Origin: a candidate division WWE3 bacterium
Lineage (GTDB): Bacteria > Patescibacteriota > WWE3 > UBA101185 > UBA10185
Assembly (NCBI GenBank): GCA_020427865.1
Contig: JAGQNX010000108.1
Location: 1-6,441 of the forward strand
Direction of reading: 5' to 3'
Length of the DNA: 6,441 nucleotides
Under the pieces are notes generated by a model that saw only the letters and a program-made list of their open reading frames with translations, was not told the origin of the DNA and did not search any database. Of this stretch, positions 5,679-6,441 are shown one piece after another. The position numbers and the translations under genes are program-made. The number at the start of each line of letters is the position of its first letter. The stretch's first letter is position 1.

Positions 5679-6441
5679 ATGAGTGATAAAGATACTAAAA
5701 CAAAAAAGAAGACCCCTACTGCCTCAAAAAAAAGTAAGTCTGTTTCAAAGAATACTTCTGCTGTTCCTAAAAAAACAGAGAATTCAAAAACAACTTCTAA
5801 ATCTTCCGATTTAAAATCTGCAAAGTTCGAAAAGAAAGTTGTTGAAGAAGTTAATGTTACCGAAGAACTTACTGAGGATGTTCAAGACGAGTTACTAGAA
5901 ACCGCTGCACATCCAATTACTTTTACATTAGTAAAAAAACACTTGGTAAGTTTAATAATGGTTGTTGCCCTAATAGTATTAGGAGTAATAGCGTACCTAA
6001 ATTTAGATTTATTTGTTATAGCTACTGTAAATGGTTCCCCAATTACTCGTTATCAAGTTTGGACAGAATTAGAATCCCAATTTGCTACTCCTGCAGTTGA
6101 CGGACTTATTCGTAGAAAACTAATTGCTCAGGAAGCAGCTAATAAAAACATTACCGTTTCTCAAGAAGATCTAGATGCAGAGATTGCTAAAATTTCGGAT
6201 ACTTTAACACAACAGGGTACCACTTTAGATTTTGCACTATCTTCTCAAGGTCTTGATCGTGATGTTTTTAATGAACAACTTAAGCTTCAATTAACACTAG
6301 AAAAGCTTGTAGAAGCTAGTGAAGATGTTTCTGATGAAGAGCTAGAAACTGCTGTTAAAAACTATGTTTCTGCTGGTCAAGAAGACACCCCAGAATTACG
6401 CGAGTCTGTTAAAGAACAGTTAAAACAATCCAAACAAAGTC
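5679..6441 (+). CDS. Membrane-anchored SurA/PrsA-like foldase, 3' partial
   Basis: The first 254 residues of a protein that runs off the right edge. Residues 1-55 are very rich in Lys, Ser and Thr, and 56-76 are acidic, so the cytoplasmic tail is long, charged and probably disordered. A single TM helix (about 88-112, after VKKH) acts as an uncleaved signal anchor. Outside the membrane comes a SurA N-terminal-type chaperone domain: ATVNGSPITRYQVWTELE (115-132), then helices with VDGLIRRKLIAQEAANKNI (140-158), TVSQEDLDAEIAKI (159-172) and a later helix pair up to LEKLVEA (207-213). This pattern, a VNG start, a mid-domain LI-x-x-KL helix and an 'ITVSQEDLD' step, is typical of SurA, PrsA and related extracytoplasmic folding factors. 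Whether a parvulin PPIase domain follows cannot be seen; the last visible part (218-254) still looks helical. It likely helps fold secreted proteins at the outer face of the membrane. The ATG at 5679 is the first after the ASCH stop. Confidence 0.85.
   Translation, partial: MSDKDTKTKKKTPTASKKSKSVSKNTSAVPKKTENSKTTSKSSDLKSAKFEKKVVEEVNVTEELTEDVQDELLETAAHPITFTLVKKHLVSLIMVVALIVLGVIAYLNLDLFVIATVNGSPITRYQVWTELESQFATPAVDGLIRRKLIAQEAANKNITVSQEDLDAEIAKISDTLTQQGTTLDFALSSQGLDRDVFNEQLKLQLTLEKLVEASEDVSDEELETAVKNYVSAGQEDTPELRESVKEQLKQSKQS

Noticed and set aside
5407..5679. Minus-strand open frame across the ASCH gene end
   Set aside because: Antisense of the conserved ASCH C-terminus; no family resemblance and no separate promoter-like signal noted.
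1..6441. Alternative genetic code with TGA read as Gly
   Set aside because: All complete genes reach normal family lengths with the standard code and end with TAA or TAG without in-frame TGA.

Overview
This 6.4 kb window is AT-rich, densely packed bacterial DNA. It most resembles a Candidate Phyla Radiation (Patescibacteria) genome. Three things point that way: the mix of genes (a DEAD-box helicase with a basic N-terminal tail, a small ASCH protein, a membrane-anchored FAM173-like methyltransferase), very short spacers, and no clear Shine-Dalgarno sequence before any gene whose start lies in the window. The standard genetic code reads every gene to a sensible end, so the TGA=Gly lineages (Gracilibacteria, SR1) are unlikely. 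The phylum call is an inference from gene style, not from a marker phylogeny.

Layout from left to right: (1) the 3' part of a sensor histidine kinase (HAMP, coiled coil, PAS, HisKA, HATPase), cut by the left edge; (2) a DEAD-box RNA helicase with a DEVD motif II; (3) a complete TypA/BipA translational GTPase; (4) on the minus strand, a two-TM SAM-dependent methyltransferase resembling the FAM173/aKMT protein lysine methyltransferases, whose stop codon overlaps that of typA; (5) divergently, a 149-residue ASCH-domain protein; (6) the 5' part of a membrane-anchored SurA/PrsA-like foldase with a long Lys/Ser-rich cytoplasmic tail, cut by the right edge. No RNA gene, mobile element, CRISPR array or convincing terminator was seen. 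No stretch above 300 bases lacks a gene.

The helicase, TypA and probably the ASCH protein concern RNA and ribosome function. The kinase, methyltransferase and foldase are membrane-linked. The genes do not form one clear operon: each spacer carries its own promoter-like -10 element close to the next ATG, often with an extended TGn, in an arrangement that predicts leaderless or near-leaderless mRNAs. The points most worth following up are the membrane-anchored FAM173-like methyltransferase and the repeated leaderless promoter architecture.
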